The notes below the pieces were generated by a model. The model was not told the DNA's origin. It ran no database searches and saw only the letters and a program-made list of their open reading frames with translations. Below are positions 1 to 13,800 of a DNA stretch of 64,000 nt, in pieces. Each line of letters opens with the position of its first letter. The first letter of the stretch is position 1. The stretch lies in assembly GCA_030144725.1 (NCBI GenBank), contig JASKMD010000258.1, positions 1-64,000 on the forward strand, written 5' to 3'. This stretch comes from Haematococcus lacustris (Eukaryota > Chlorophyta > Chlorophyceae > Chlamydomonadales > Haematococcaceae). Made by a program: the position numbers and the translations under genes.

Positions 1-185
1 CCTACAGTTTGCCTGAGCTCTATTACTCGGACAGTCATAAGCAGAGTACCAAAGCAACTGTGGAGCTATTGATATAGGCATTGGAGCTGTCACTGCCTCA
101 TCACCGTTAAGATCCTTGGGTATCACTGCTCATTGTATTGTTACCCAATCGACCAGCACTGGTGCTACACGCTCTGTGCGTGCAG

Positions 186-1486
186 GCCCATGGCATTTGA
201 CATTGCCAAAATCCTAGCCAACCTGCTGCTGGCCCTGTTCGCCAGCCCTGGCCATGAGCAGCAAAACCCCGAGAGCCCTCCCAGGCAGCAGCACAGAAGT
301 GAGCTATGGCTGGACAGCCCAGCTGCTGACCCGCTGCGTCAAAGCCTCATGTGAAAGTGATGTCAGCTGCTCAGCAGTGCCTGGAAGCTCTACAGCCTGC
401 TTCAGAGTGCCCTCCTTGTTACACACCATGCCACGCAGCAATGCATGGTGCCTCAGCCAAGCTTCAGCATGGCCATGCGTTGCTTGGCCCCCATGTGCTT
501 GTGTGGGTTGCCTGATGCAGCAACATTGCCTGTTCTGGCCACCCCTGTACCTTAGCGCCATCTAATCCACCTGACTGATGGGCCTCTGGCTGGCTGCCAC
601 GCAGACTGGCTCCTTCAATGTGTGGACCAGCTGTGGTCCAAGTTTGCAGCCAAGTTCACGGCAAAGTGGAGCAGCCATAGTCTGGCAGCTGGCAGCTGCC
701 CGGGCCGGCTCATGGGGCCTGACGCCCCTGCGGTGAGTGCTCGCCTGCTTGCCCACCTACCCCTGCCTACATGTTGCTTTGGCTGCCCGCTTGCCTACCA
801 CTTGCGTATTACAAAATGATTGGAAACAAACGGGCTGCAGCGTCAAATAGCAACTTTACGACCAGTGCGCTATCAGTGAAAATGGTCACTAACCTATCAG
901 TGGTGTGCCAGGGGCCCATGCGCAGCAAGCTTAACAAGCAGAGTATTGATCATGTGCTTGCATGCCAGTGGAATCATGTCTCAAACCAGGAGATAAGATG
1001 GGTGGGAGAGAAGGATAATCCGCTAGCAATGTTGTGCGTGCTCTAGCCTGCATGCGCTGCTGCATGCTGCTGACCTGCAGAGCCCAGAGGCGCTGCGGGA
1101 TTACCAGGAATCCTTCATGGCTCAGCTGTGGCTTGATGTGGTGGGCTTCATGGGTAAGTCTGGATATGCATACGCGCTACCAGCTCCCCGTCCAGTACTG
1201 GGCCAGGCGCTCACTCTCGGCCTCAGGCCGTTCCCAGGGATCCTCCCGTGACCCACACACTAGCTGACCACAACCCGCGCACATGCTCTCAGGTGCCTTC
1301 TTCATCCGCCGCATCGTCGGCATGGCGCACGTCGAAGACTTGGAAAGCATCGCCGATCCCGACTTGCGCGCTGCTTGCGAACGACGGGCGCTATCTTTTG
1401 GCCGGCAGCTGCTTGTCCAGCCGCAAGCATACCCAAACATGCAAGCCCTGCTGGGTTTGGCGAAGACAGCAAGCGCAGTGGCGTGA
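186..1486 (+). CDS. MTK: 5-methylthioribose kinase, C-terminal exons (5' part outside window)
   Basis: Phosphorylates 5-methylthioribose to its 1-phosphate in the methionine salvage (Yang) cycle, recycling the methylthio group left after polyamine or ethylene-type use of SAM; soluble, ATP-dependent, aminoglycoside-phosphotransferase-like fold. Four exons can be read: 186-298, 605-732, 1081-1153 and 1293-1486 (stop TGA 1484-1486). Splice phases agree at every junction (GTGAGC, GTGAGT and GTAAGT donors). The first exon carries PMAFDIAKILANLLLALF, matching the family's PMGFDIGA-type segment. The second has DQLWSKFAAKFTAKW. The last two give ESFMAQLWLDVVGFMG, then FFIRRIVGMAHVEDLESIAD and CERRALSFGRQLL, the family's characteristic C-terminus. 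Exons upstream of position 186, with the ATP-binding lobe, are not in the window. The identification rests on recognised family motifs, not on a search. The gene lies 324 bp upstream of the dynein start on the same strand. Confidence 0.85.
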
Positions 1487-1562
1487 TGAATCTAGGTGTC
1501 TCCTATCATGTCGTCATCGATTGCCAGTCCATGTGATCTTTTCTTAGTATGCGAGGGCCTGC

Positions 1563-1567
1563 TGTAA
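1563..1567 (+). terminator. TGTAA polyadenylation signal of the methylthioribose kinase gene
   Basis: TGTAA is the usual poly(A) signal of volvocalean nuclear genes. It lies 77 nt after the stop codon at 1486, a normal 3'UTR length. Confidence 0.55.
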
Positions 1568-1809
1568 CGAGGGATTAAAACTAAGGAAGGGGCACTGGTT
1601 GGGTAATACAGCGGTACAGCAATATCAGTTATGCATGAGTTCAAACTCACACGAACATGCGACGTCTGCTAACTAGTGATGGCAGTGATGCTTGGAAGTG
1701 TCTCAACTGCATCATGTCACGCGCACGAGCATCGACATTTCTGTTAGCTGGCTTGAAAGGAAAGCGGGCTACAGCCACTCCCTCATCGCCCAGGCACTAG
1801 GATTGCAAA
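1568..1809 (+). promoter_or_regulatory. Intergenic region before the dynein-2 start codon
   Basis: About 240 bp between the presumed mRNA end of the kinase gene and the dynein ATG. It must hold the dynein promoter and 5'UTR unless a 5'UTR intron reaches further upstream. No clear TATA box or repeated motif was seen. Confidence 0.4.
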
Positions 1810-4800
1810 ATGGACAAACGCAAGAACTTCGTGTTGAGTACAATTGTCGGTGCCATCGCCCCGGCGGATCAAAAGGTGCGTACATATGCCCAGAATATGG
1901 TAAAGGGGCCCGTGGAGAGCACACTACCTTTCCTTGCACAGGACGCCTATGTTAACTACCTTGCCGAGGATGCAAACGGAGCAGTTGCCAAGTTCCTGGA
2001 TGACCCAAGCTGTGCTGTTCTTGCTGTGCGTGCTTGCACATTGACAGGCTTGCACATTCTAGCCTGCATGGCGCTCTTCATTCCACTAACACTGAATTGC
2101 ACCTGGATTACAGGCCAGCGTGTCAGGGCTGGAGACAGGTCAGCTGCAGCTGCAGCTAGCAGCAAGCGCTGAGTATCCAGAGAAGTGCGAATACCAGGTG
2201 CTGTGGTGCACAGGACATCAGCCTCCAGCAGCTTTGAAGGTGCTTGCTCGACGCTCTGCAGCCATTTTAACTGTGGGGATGATGCATGTAATGGCCACAG
2301 ATCATACTGACAAAACTGAGGCCAGGCCCGCTGACAGCAGAGGACATCCCAGCTAACATTGGCATCTCCACTGTGTCACACTCACCTCTCAGCAGGTACG
2401 CTCTTGCCAGCAACCATCTGCACACAGAGCACTGCTGAACTGGCTAAGACCTTAGTCTCACATGTCATATGGGTCAGGGTTGTATTGGACCACATATGGG
2501 CGAATGCCATTTATTGATGTGGTGATGAGGGTTGCATGTGCATGGACTGAATCTGAAATTTCTTGCAACACTCCCTCATGGCTCCCTGACTAGTCCCAAC
2601 CTGGTCAGCTCCTCGTGGCTCTGCCACCCTACCACTGCTGCAGCCTGTACCACTGCCTGAGGGATGTATACAGCCCACTGTTTGATGGCATCCAGCGCCA
2701 CAAGACCAGCCCTGCTCCTATGCTGGAGCCTCACCTGGTGGACCTGCTGGTGCAAGTGCAAGCTGGGCTGGGAGCAGCTGTACGCAAGGGGCCTGTGAGT
2801 GTAGCCAGCGAACTGATAGCAGGTGTGACACATCTGGCACTGGCAGCAGCAAGAGCAGCAGCACAGCTATTAGCATTATCATCAATATCAGCGGCAGCGA
2901 TACCGGTTGCACTCGCTGCATCCCCATCAGCAGCAGCAGCACCACCACCGCCACCATCACCATCATTAGCAGCAGCAGCAGCAAGAGTGGCAGAAACACC
3001 AGATGCAGCAGCAGCAGCAGCAGCAGCAACGCCACTGACATTAGCAGTCCTGGGATTAGCACCCTCCCTGGGTTGGATTTAGACACCGCATGAACATGTG
3101 AACAGCAGCGACCCACAGGAGACTACCACATTAGCCCAGAGCAGCACTCTCATACAAGCACCGAGCAGCAGGCTCAGGGGCGGCATGCGAAGCTGAGGGC
3201 TGCTGGCACTGGCTGCTGTTCCGCAGGCTGCCGTCCAGGTGGCAGACCCCAACCAGGCTCCTCTCCAGGACATCCTCACACCGCTGGATGAAGTGGTGTT
3301 CTGGTCAGAGCTCGCTACTAGCTCAGGACCCACAGCGCACTCTGCCCAGCAGGTGAGCCAACATGCCTGCCTGCCTGCCTGCCTGCCCGCTGGCCTGCCA
3401 GCTTTGCACAGCGTGACCCCACTTCACCCGCCTGGCTGCGTGCCCTCTCCACCCACCTGCCCATCTACCAGCTGACTTGCTTGCTCTCCTGCCTGCCAGC
3501 ATCAAACCAGTCTAAGTGCCTACCTCACATTTCGGGGTGGACCAGTTAACACGCTGGCCGAACATGCTCGTGCTGGCCATGCTGTCCTTTGGGCTCGTGT
3601 CCACCTTGCGTGGCCCGTGGGGCATGTTGTGTTGTTCCAGGTGGCTGCGTACATGGAGTCCCTGCGCTCCCCTCTGACTGAGCTTCAGCAGGCTATTGCC
3701 GACAGCTCCAGGTCAGGGCGCTCAGCACTGACTTGCTGGCCTCACCTGCCTGCATGCTATGGGTGCCATGGCTGTCAGCATCGCTGTCAGCATTGTCAGC
3801 ATCGTGGAGCAGCAGCAGCAGCAGCAGCAGTGTCAGCAGCATGGCCGGGAGCAGGAACAGCAGCAGTAATGGGCAGCAGCAATGGCAGCCATGGTTTTGT
3901 TTGTGTCATCCGTGTGCATGTGCAGCGCTGAACATACTGATGTGCATTATGGCAGGGTATGCGTCATTGACGTGTGTGGCAATAGCACAGCCCACGCAGT
4001 GCTCTTGCTAGAGATCTGCAGCGACAGAGACGAAAGAGCTACATAATTGCCAGGTGTTGGAGGGTCCATCAACGCTGCATCAGGAAAGAGCTGGCACGAT
4101 GGTGTGGGTCCTGGTGGGCCTGGTGTGATGGGCTTGGTGGAGGTTGCAGTACAAGGCTCTGACATCCCTGGTGGCTCAGGTCATGATGGAGAGGATGCCC
4201 TTTGTGGGTGGTGGCTGCAGGGGCCAGATCGTGGAGCTGGAGGGCGGCTGGGAGGGGGTGAAGGAGCTGATCGACCAGGCCTTGGCCTGCTTGCGTGATG
4301 TGAGGCCTGGGCTTGTCTACAACACACCTGGATAGGCTGTGCAGGGGTGGCAGCGGGGCTGCAGGGCAGCAGCCTGGAGCCCCTATGGCGATATCGTGCC
4401 AGTGCGGGGTGCATGCAATGCTGGGATGGGTGCTTGAGCTGACAGTTGAGTGACCAGGGTCTCAATACGGCCTAGCTGAGACGCAATGGGATTGCTGTAG
4501 CTGCTGCGATGAACTGCCAGGGCAGGGGCCAGGGCAGGTCCAGGGCATGGGCCAGGGCAGCTAGGAGTGGATGGGTGGTATGACACGTCTGGCAGGGAGG
4601 GTGGTATGCAGGCCTGCCTCTCCCGCTTCCCTCAGTGCTGACCCTGATTTTCCCTCTGCTGTAGGTTTGGCCGCTGAAGCTAGCCGGTGCCAGCAAGTTT
4701 GCCATGGGTCAGAAACGTGTGGAGAACTTCCTGCGCGTGCTGGCAGCTGCCATTGCCTCTTACATCCAGGTATGCGTGTACAGAAATTGCCACCAACTGC

Positions 4801-7800
4801 TTGCGTGCTTGCACGTGCCCACATAATCACTGATGCTGCATGTACTTGGCTCCTGCACCAGCTCTGCAGCCACTGCATAGCACCTATATTGCTGTGACGG
4901 TGGCCAATGAGCTAAGATACTGGTGGCTGTGTCATGCCTGGCAGCACTGTGCTGTGCTGTGTCATGCCATCTACTGTTGCTGAGCTGGGCTGGGCTGGGC
5001 TGGGCTGGGCTGGGCTGGGCTGGGCTGGGCTGGGCTGGGCTGCTGACGTGTGTTGTGCTGTGGGGTGCCGGTGTGGTTGCAGACCCAGCTGCGGGGCCTG
5101 GATGTATGGGTGCGCCCCTTCAGTGAGCTGCGGGGCGCCCTCATCGGCGCCAGCCAGGTCATGGCACGGCTGAGCAAGGAGAGCAGGGACCAGGTGCAGG
5201 AATGGACTCATGACCGGACCGGGCATGTCTGGGTGGGAGGCCCCTACAGCGACCCCTTTGTGCTGGCCTTTCAAGCGAGGCTGGAAGAGGTGGGAGGGGT
5301 GGAAGAGGTGGAATAACTGGTTGAGGTGGATGAGGTGGGAGAGGAGGAAGAGGTGGGAGATGGGAGAGGTGGAAGAAGTGGAAGAGGTAGGAGAGGAGGA
5401 AGAGGTGGGAGATGGGAGAGGTGGAAGAAGTGGGAGAGGTGGAAGAAGTGGAAGAGGTGGGAGAAGAGGAAGAGGTGGGAGATGGGAGAGGCGATAAAGA
5501 TGGGTCGTGACCAGCAACCCCTGTCTATGCTCCGCCGTGCCAGTTCTGATGGCAGGCGTGACATCTCACTCACAATCATCCCTTTCCTATGACGTGTGTG
5601 TACAGCATGGGCCTACCAAATGCATGTGCCACTCTCTGCATGCTGCCACAAGACACGCTCCATGTTGACTTGCCTGCTCTCACTCATGAACCTGCACCTA
5701 GTGGATGTGCTACTCACAGAGCTCCACAGCACCAGCATCAGCACCCTGGCCCTGCATCTGACACTGTATGACTCCATGACTCTGATCCTTCGGCTTGAGC
5801 GCCTCCCACCTTGCTCTCGACAGGAAGCCTGCAGCTCCTGCCCTGACCCACACCTCCTGGTTACGCAGCCGACCATACACAGCCCCAATGGCGCACATGA
5901 CATCATGCGCACAGTCATCCTTTACCCAACCTGCTCGCCTGCCCACTTGTCCACCTTGAAACCTGCTTGCCTGCCCACCCGCCCCACCCACCCCACCAGC
6001 CAGCATTGCGGCTTGCCGGCTCCACTGCCCACCCGCCCACATGACCCCACCCCTGTGCCCATGGCCCCGCCGAGGTGTGTGTCGGCCCAACCTGCGGCGC
6101 CCCACCCGCCTGTAGATCTACCACATGCGTGAAGGGCACGACGACCTGTCCCGGCTGCTGGGTCCAGACGAAGCCGCTGCCTTGGGCGCCCGTGAGGTGT
6201 TCATGCCCATGGTCCACCTGGCGGCCCTGCAAGTGTCAGAGTTCACGGCCCCGGCCTGGCAGGCAGCGCGTGTGGAGTATGAGCGGCGCATGGCCCCCCT
6301 GGAGCAGCGCATCAGCCAGAAGCTGAGGGAACTGTTTGGTGAGCTGCCCAGACAGGCCTTCCCATCTCATGCTTCTCAAGGCTGCTTCGGTCATTTGGTT
6401 TGCATGTAGCTTTGGAACATTATCACCTTGGTGAGCGTGGCCAAGCACACACCGTACAGCTTCATGCAGGCTCTACTACGCAAGCTTGCCCAAACTCAGA
6501 ATTGTGCTGTTCTGAAGCGCTGCTCCCACTCCTCATCTTTGCCACCCACCCACCCACCCACCCACCCACCCACCCACCCACCCACCCACCCACCCACCCA
6601 CCCACCCACCCACCCACCCACCCACCCACCCACCCACCCACCCACCCACCCACCCACCCACCCACCCACCCACCCACCCACCCACCCACCCACCCACCCA
6701 CCCACCCACCCACCCACCCACCCACCCACCCACCCACCCACCCACCCACCCACCCACCCACCCACCCACCCACCCACCCACCCACCCACCCACCCACCCA
6801 CCCACCCACCCACCCACCCACCCACCCACCCACCCAACCACCCAACCACCCACCCACCCACCCACCCACCCACCCACCCACCCACCCACCCACCCACCCA
6901 CCCACCCACCCACCCACCCACCCACCCAACCACCCAACCACCCAACCACCCAACCACCCAACCACCCAACCACCCAACCACCCAACCACCCACCCACCCG
7001 CTCACCCGCTCAACAGGTGCCGTCATCATTCCTAGCCTCATGGCAGCCGTTTCAGGCTCACTGGGCTCGGGGGCATCCAGCACCGCCGCCCAGCCTCAGC
7101 AGGTGTTCCAGGAGCTCAAGCGCTACGGTGCCCTGCTAGGGCGGCCCACCATAGCAGCCACCCTGTCCGGCGAGAAAGAAGCACTAGCCAAGCAGGTGTG
7201 GGTCCAAGCCAGTGGGTGGGGTATGTACAGGGTTAGGTGGTGGGTCAGGCCGGCGGTGGCTGCAGTGCGGCAGTGGGAGCGTGGGTGTCAGTGGTCAGTG
7301 CAGGCAGCCGGGCACTGCAGGCACTCACTGGTGCTGCAGGCCAGGCATGACGTGGCCACTAGGAACCTCTACGTGGTAGGGTAGCAAGGGGTGGCCCATG
7401 AGGCCACTCTTTTCTCCACACGCACACCTGTCAATGCGGGGCAGCGTCTTCCCTTGCTTGTTTTCCCTTGTGTGATGTTAATGTGGGTGTTGGTGCTGGA
7501 GCAGACCATTCATAGCTAATGAAAGCAGCAGCAGCAGCAGTCACCGCCACCCTGCTGATGATAACTGACAGCTGTCTTGCAGATGAGTGAACAGATGTGA
7601 CCATGCCCTTCCTCGCCGACCTTGCAGCACAGCGCTGATCGTTGCATTCAACTCCACCTCCTGCTTCCTGGCATGCTTCTTCACCTGGCCTGCCTCCCCC
7701 ACCCGCCCCTCGGTCCCCAACTGACATCACCTCACCTGGCCTGCCTCCCCCCTTGACCCCTGTTTTCCCCAACTGACATGACCTCTCCAGATTGACAAGC

Positions 7801-10800
7801 ACTTGGACAACTTGCAGTCAGAGTTTGATGCCCAGCGCAGCAAGTCCGACTCTCCGAACAAGCGCAAGCCCAGCGCCAGCGATGTGGCCCTGGGGCGGAG
7901 CAGCTCAGGCATTGCTGACAAGATCATGTGGGCCATGAAGTGCTTGCACCGCCTGTCCAAGGTCCAGGAGGTGGTGCAGCTGATGCTGGGTCAGGCATAC
8001 AAGGCAGGGGCAGCCCTGAACGGAGGGTCGGATGCAGGGTCGGGGCTGCGCAACTGCTCAGGGGCTGCCACAGAGCTAGAGAAGGAGGTGGAGGCCTATC
8101 GCAAAGAGATGTTTGATGCATGGGAGGTGCGTGTATCAGTGTTTGTTTCCGCCTTATATATAGCGATCGAGATTTTGCGTATTTTAGCGTAGTTTTCGTT
8201 AGATTTTCTACCTGAACGATGTTTAGAAGTAAGGTCGAGCTATAAAATAAGGGGTATGAACCTATGCCTTGTCACTTTGAGCTATAGATCATGCTTCCGG
8301 GCTAAACGAAAAAATAAACTGGCGTGTATGCTCTCTGGCAGCTCTCTGGCACCAAACAGCAACCACTCTGCTTCACCGCACAGTGTTCCCTCAGCTTTGG
8401 TACAGCTGACGTGGTGCACATTACCCCACCTGAAACCTCGCAGAGCCTGGTAGAGCCAGTGCGCTTTTTCAACACCCTACACTCCTCACCCCCTTGCACC
8501 CCTTTGACGCCTTGACGCCTTGCACCTCTCGCACCTCTTGACCCCTTGTATCCCCCATACCCTTGACCCCTTGTATCTCTTAAATATGTATATATATGCG
8601 TTTTGTGCTGCACTCTCTGGACTTGCTCCCTGGGACTTGGCGCACTGACCACCTCTCAGGCCAAGCTGTGCATTCCTGGCTTTTCTAGGGTGTGCAGCCA
8701 CCAGGTCGTATTGTCTTGGTTTACGTGGCCATGCTTGCCCTGTGCCTTCACGCCCCTGCTTCCTGACATGACCTCGATGCCTCTGATCACCTTGGTCCCT
8801 GACCAGAGCTAGGTGGTGCTGGGTTCGACTCCCAGGCCGCCACCCAAGAGTCCTTGTCTGACATGGGCACCTGGAAGAACAGCCGGCTCATGACGTTTGA
8901 CAGTCAGAACCTGCACGTCAAGACACACTTCAACGACCAGCTGGTGGTGCTGCTGCGGGAGGTGCGCCAGCTGCAGTCCCTGGGCTTTCCCATCAGGAAA
9001 GAAATTATGTACGAAGTGGAGACGGCCAACAAGTTTTACAGGCAAGGCTGGGAAGGGCCTCTGGGGCTGGGCTGCTGCAGGGCACTGCTGCTGTAGATGC
9101 TACTACAGCATTGCACAAGGTGGACGTGGTTATGGCAGCTACTAGTACAGGCAGCCAGGCAGTACCAATGAACTAATGGGCAAGCCAAGTGGGCAACCAC
9201 CTTGCAGGTGGTGCAGGCTGTCCTAGAAACCACCTTGGGGTTGCAGGCTGCCAAGGAAATCACTGTGCTGTCCCATGTGCACAAAGCAGTGCGAGCTGAA
9301 ATTGTGTGGTGTATGTGGACCTATGCTCTGTATCCCGATAACAGCAGCATATCATATGCCTTGCAGGTATGGCATGGTGTTGAAACAGCGCGCCAACTTC
9401 TACAACAACATTGCCACAGAGATGATTCCTTGCCAGAAGCCGATGCTCTTGAATGATGCTGTAGCATTTGAGAAGGTGCGTGGATTAGGCTCCAGCTTTG
9501 CTTGCTGGCGATGTCGACACTAGGCCATGGCCATGCCCAGGTCAGTCAGCATGCACGGCGCAGTGCCGTCGGTGCGAACGTACCTGCTGGACCATGCTGC
9601 CCCAGGTGCTGATGAATCCGAAAGATTCTCAAGGAAAAGACATCACCTGGCGAAACGCAGCGGCCCTTGAGGGCTACGTGCGCCGCCTGAACGACGTAGC
9701 CGACCGCTTGGCTGGCAAGAACAGGTGCGATACTGACGCGGATCGGCCCCGCGGCCTCGTGCTGACGACCGGGATCATTTCAGGAGACTAGCTGAGACAG
9801 GCAACAGCGCTAACGCTTCTTGGTGTGCACGCAGAAACCTGCGCAAGTGGCACGATGTCATGCGCGACAAGGTCGTCACGCTGATGGGCACTGACCTGGT
9901 GCGATACAAGGACCGCTGGGCTTTGGGCGTGAAGGAGATGCGCGATGTGTTCGTACGTATGGAGAGCGAAGGCCATTCCCGCGAGTCGCAGCAGGTGCGT
10001 GCTGCACGGCCGTCGCTACAGCCGCTCTTCAGAGTAGAGCTCCGGCGGCTCTTGGTGCCATAAGTCGCGCCTCGCTCCTCACTCGCAATGACCTCCCGAG
10101 GACCTCCTCCCCATCTCCCCCAAGCGTCTCTCCGTGCGCTGTGTGGGACCAAGTAGACTTCCTTCGTGCCAGCAGCTAAGTTTCTTGGTCGCTGGCGTAA
10201 TGTCTGGTGTGATGTTGCAGAGCTGTGCCTTGTGTGGCAGGTTTGGCGCCAGCACTGGGACTTCCAGCTGTACAAAGCGTTGGAGTATCAGTACATCCAG
10301 GGCCTGGAGTGCATCAACCGCACCCTGCCAGAACAGGAGGTGGGTGAAAACCAGTGGGTGGTCCATGGAGGTTGACCCATTGCAGTATGTGCACATGGGC
10401 CATTGCAAGTTGACATTACTCATGCAGCTTTACGTTTGTGAGCTGCTGCTACACGTTGGCACAATGGCTTGGCATCAGCTCCAGTCATGCCCATGTGTCA
10501 AGGCTCCTGCCGCCTGCAGCTCTTTTGATGTCAAACACAACCCACAGGGCGTCTGATGCTTGCACGCTTGCACAGGTGCGCATGGTGTTCCGGCAGCACA
10601 AGCTGCAGTATGACCCGCCCCTGGAGGAGCTGCGCACCAAGCACTACAAGGACAACCTGAACACCTTCCTGGGCTTGCCGCTCAGGTGTGCTGCTGGACA
10701 TTCACCTAGCTTGTGTTCACACAGCCACCTGGCTCCAGCACCACCCTACCTCATCCAAGCCTCGCATGCAACCACCCGAGCATGGTGCATGCTCCAGGAT

Positions 10801-13800
10801 GGATGTCACATCCCTACATGCACTCAGCTTTGGTGATGCATTCAGCCCTCACTCATCAAGGCCTGTACTTAGTGACTGTTGTGTGATGAGATCAGGCTGC
10901 TGCTGCCCACTTGCCTCTGTTGCCTGACATCTGGTTGGACCTTCCTGGCCGAACACTGCCCTGCCCTGCCTGGCCCGGCCCAACCTGGCCCGGACCTTCA
11001 TATTGAAGGTGGCCCCAATTTCACACGGCTCTTAATGGCCTGTCTGCTTTGAGTCCTGCCCCCTGCGGCCTGATGGCTGTAGGATGAAGGGCGTGAGTGA
11101 CTTGAGTGAGCGCCCAGGCTTCTTCCGCCCCATCATGGACTCCAACCCAGCCGGCATCGCCTGTGTGTATGCGGCAGCAGAGGCGCTGTTCAACCAGCTG
11201 GCAGAAGAGCTGAAGAAGTACCAGGTGGAGTGCCACGAGGGGTGTCTAGGGCTGGGAGTTTCATGACAGTCACCAGGATTCACGTTGGCGGTAACCAGGG
11301 AGTGTGCATTGATAAGAGCTACAAACTCCACAAACTCCATGTCCAGCAGCCATGCTAGCAGCAATGAAGTCGATGGCAGTGGGCAGGGCAACACTGCTAG
11401 GGACCAGGCTCCTGATGTAGGTTGGCTGTAGCCGCTGCTGCTGCTATTGTAAACTCTATCCAAGCTGCTTACACTGACCACTACACGCATCACGTGAGGC
11501 TCTGTGGAGCTGTGGCTGCCCTGTAGGACTGGGTGGTGCTGGGCACAGCTGAGCTGGATGAGTTTGTGGACGAAGCGTTGTCAGAGGTGGCAGACTGGGA
11601 GCTGAACTTTAAGGTGCTCAAGGCAGCAGCTCGGGATGCTGAGAAGCTGCCTAATGAGATCAAGGCAAGTGCCCTGCACCCAGGTACTCCCTGTACCTGG
11701 GGCACAGTCCAACAGTACAGTGTCAGGTAGATGTGCATGGGAGCTGCTGGATAAGGGCTACTGGTTGCAGCAGCAGTCAAGGGTGACCTTGGTAGACCTA
11801 CTAGCGCAGTCTGATGGCATGCATATCGCCCATTCATGGACCTTCACCCACTGCAATTGTTCACGAGCTGCCCTCCCGGCTGCCTTCGCTGCTGTCAGCT
11901 CCCTCCTCAGCGTGCAGCTGTTAACTTCGTGGTACCTTCTTGTTGTTTTGCCCAGCCCTCCTGGCACCTTCACTGCTGCACTGCGGCCCTGACATCCAGC
12001 AGCTTACCCCTGCACCCAAGATGCCACACAGTGCCGCTGCTGCCCGGCCCTTGACCCACTCTGCAGGTGGACTGCTACACAGTGTCTCTGCTGCACGTCA
12101 AGGCATGTGTGGACGAGCAGATGAAGCGGCTGCAGGAGGCGCTCATTGCCTCGTTGCGCCGCAAAGCTGTGGCTGAGAAGGAGCAGATTGAGGAGTTTAT
12201 GCGGGGCGGCAAGGAGCTGTTCAACCGCCAGGCCTCCACTGTGGAGGAGATTGGCAAGGCTGGCCTGGAGGCAAGAGGCATGGTGGACGGGCTGGCTGAG
12301 CTTGCCCAGGTCAGTCATCAATGGCTGGATGAGCTGGCCCAGGTCAATGGGAGGGGGATGGATACTTATCTGGCTGCTGCGCTAGCTGCAGATGGCTGCT
12401 AGCTACGTGGATGTTTGGGAGCGGGTGCTGAGACTCCAGGCTTTGACTCCTGCACCTCACCACCTGCATGGTCTTTCACCTGCATGCACCTCACCACCTG
12501 CACCTCGTGCCTTGTGCACACCCCACAACCTCCACACACAATGTGCATAACCCACATGTGCATGTATAGAACCTCTACCCACTCACCTGTCACCCAGCCC
12601 TGGGCCATGAGACATGCCTGACGTGGCCACCATGACACACCCAGGTCAAGCGTCGCATCGAGGAGAAGAACAAGCTGCTGCGAGCCATGGCAGCTGGCAC
12701 TGGCAGGGAGGCTGCCTTTGCAGCCGTGGACCTCACAGAGGCAAACGCAGCCTGGGAGGCGTTTTCCACTCAATTGCAGCAGTTTGATGCCAACCTGGAG
12801 GAGCAGAAGACGCAGCTCGCGACCGCCATTGAGAAGCAGGTTGATGAGTACAAGTGCGTGGGGCGGCAAAGGGAACCCAGCCATGCCGTGGGAGGGAGGC
12901 AGGTCTGGCTCAATCTATAGGCTTCAGCTTGTGGACCAGTGGCAGCGGTTTGCTGGGAGCTGGGTCAGCCAGCAAGCAATGGTACACTAGAACGAGGAGG
13001 GGAAGGAAGCACGTGTGCAAGGTAGCCACGACATGTGGGGCTGGATGTGCACAGGGGCAAGCTGGCCGGGTTTGCGTCCCGCTGGTCGGAGCTGAAGCCG
13101 CGCAGTGGCCCCTCTGGCAACCCCGCCGTCGTGCTGGCGCGCATCGAGGAATACGCGGCGGCCATCAAAGACTTGCGGGAGGAAGCGGCGCGCGTTGCCA
13201 AGGTGGGTTTTGACGGAACCGTTGCCGAGGCATGGCTCCGATGGGCAGCTGGTGCTGGGGCCCTTCACCCAAAGCAGGGTCCAAGAGAGAGATGACTATA
13301 TAACAACCTGTGAATTTCCCGTAATGGAGAGGGATATTCTTGTCGCTGGTCATGGTGATGGATGCTCGTGGGCGCATTAGGCTGCCGTAGCAGCTGTGCT
13401 GGTGGCACTGTGCTAAGGCTAGGGCATGGTGCTTAACATGGTTGCTACTCATCTTACCGGGTAATAAGACATTTTGTCTTGGTTGATGTGAATGACACAT
13501 GGGGCGGTGCAGAGCTAGGTAGGTAGGGCATGATCAAGCTGGTGGGCCAACCCGCCTGACTCACGTGCCCACCCCAGGAAGCTGATGCCTTCAAGATTGA
13601 AGCCCCTGACCTGAGCAGCCTCAATGAGGTGGAGCAGGACGTGCTGGAGACCAAGGCCTCCTGGGACCGATATGCAGAGTTCCTGCGTGAACGCAATGAC
13701 ATGGCCAACAAGGACTGGCTGTCCATGCGTGACCAGGTCAGGACCCAGGCCAACCCCGCCATCCCTGCCCCTCCAGCTGGTCCATGATGCAGGCCTTGGC

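Larger units (their letters stand above)
1810..13736 (+). other. DHC1b: Dynein-2 tail (stem) exons
   Basis: About 25 exons encode roughly the first 1,230 residues, which dimerise and bind intermediate and light-intermediate chains and, in the family, the IFT train. Exons 1-5 read 1810-1875, 1942-2025, 2114-2197, 2301-2395 and 2644-2794. They align with the human N-terminus, for example [19 protein letters not shown] followed by [14 protein letters not shown]. Later landmarks are [15 protein letters not shown] (near 3270), [15 protein letters not shown] (near 5090), [19 protein letters not shown] (near 7120), [17 protein letters not shown] (near 8940), [20 protein letters not shown] (near 9850), [17 protein letters not shown] (near 10245), [18 protein letters not shown] (near 11600) and WSELKPRSG (near 13085). 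Introns here are long compared with exons, often 200-700 bp. Confidence 0.88.

Noticed and set aside
2615..3116. Ala-rich (+) and Leu-rich (-) proteins
   Set aside because: Only 2644-2794 is a dynein exon. The rest is a trinucleotide-rich intron.
6543..6996. CRISPR-like array
   Set aside because: Simple tandem units without spacers, in a eukaryotic intron.
6400..7384. Long Thr-His-Pro-Pro and Gly-Trp-Val open frames
   Set aside because: They are translations of the (CCCA)n tract, which lies in a dynein intron. A 4-bp unit without stop codons keeps all frames open.
8813..8845. tRNA-like T arm (CTGGG, TTCGACT loop, CCCAG; B-box-like GGTTCGACTCC)
   Set aside because: No matching A box, anticodon arm or acceptor partner upstream. 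The sequence overlaps the splice acceptor of the dynein exon starting at 8836.
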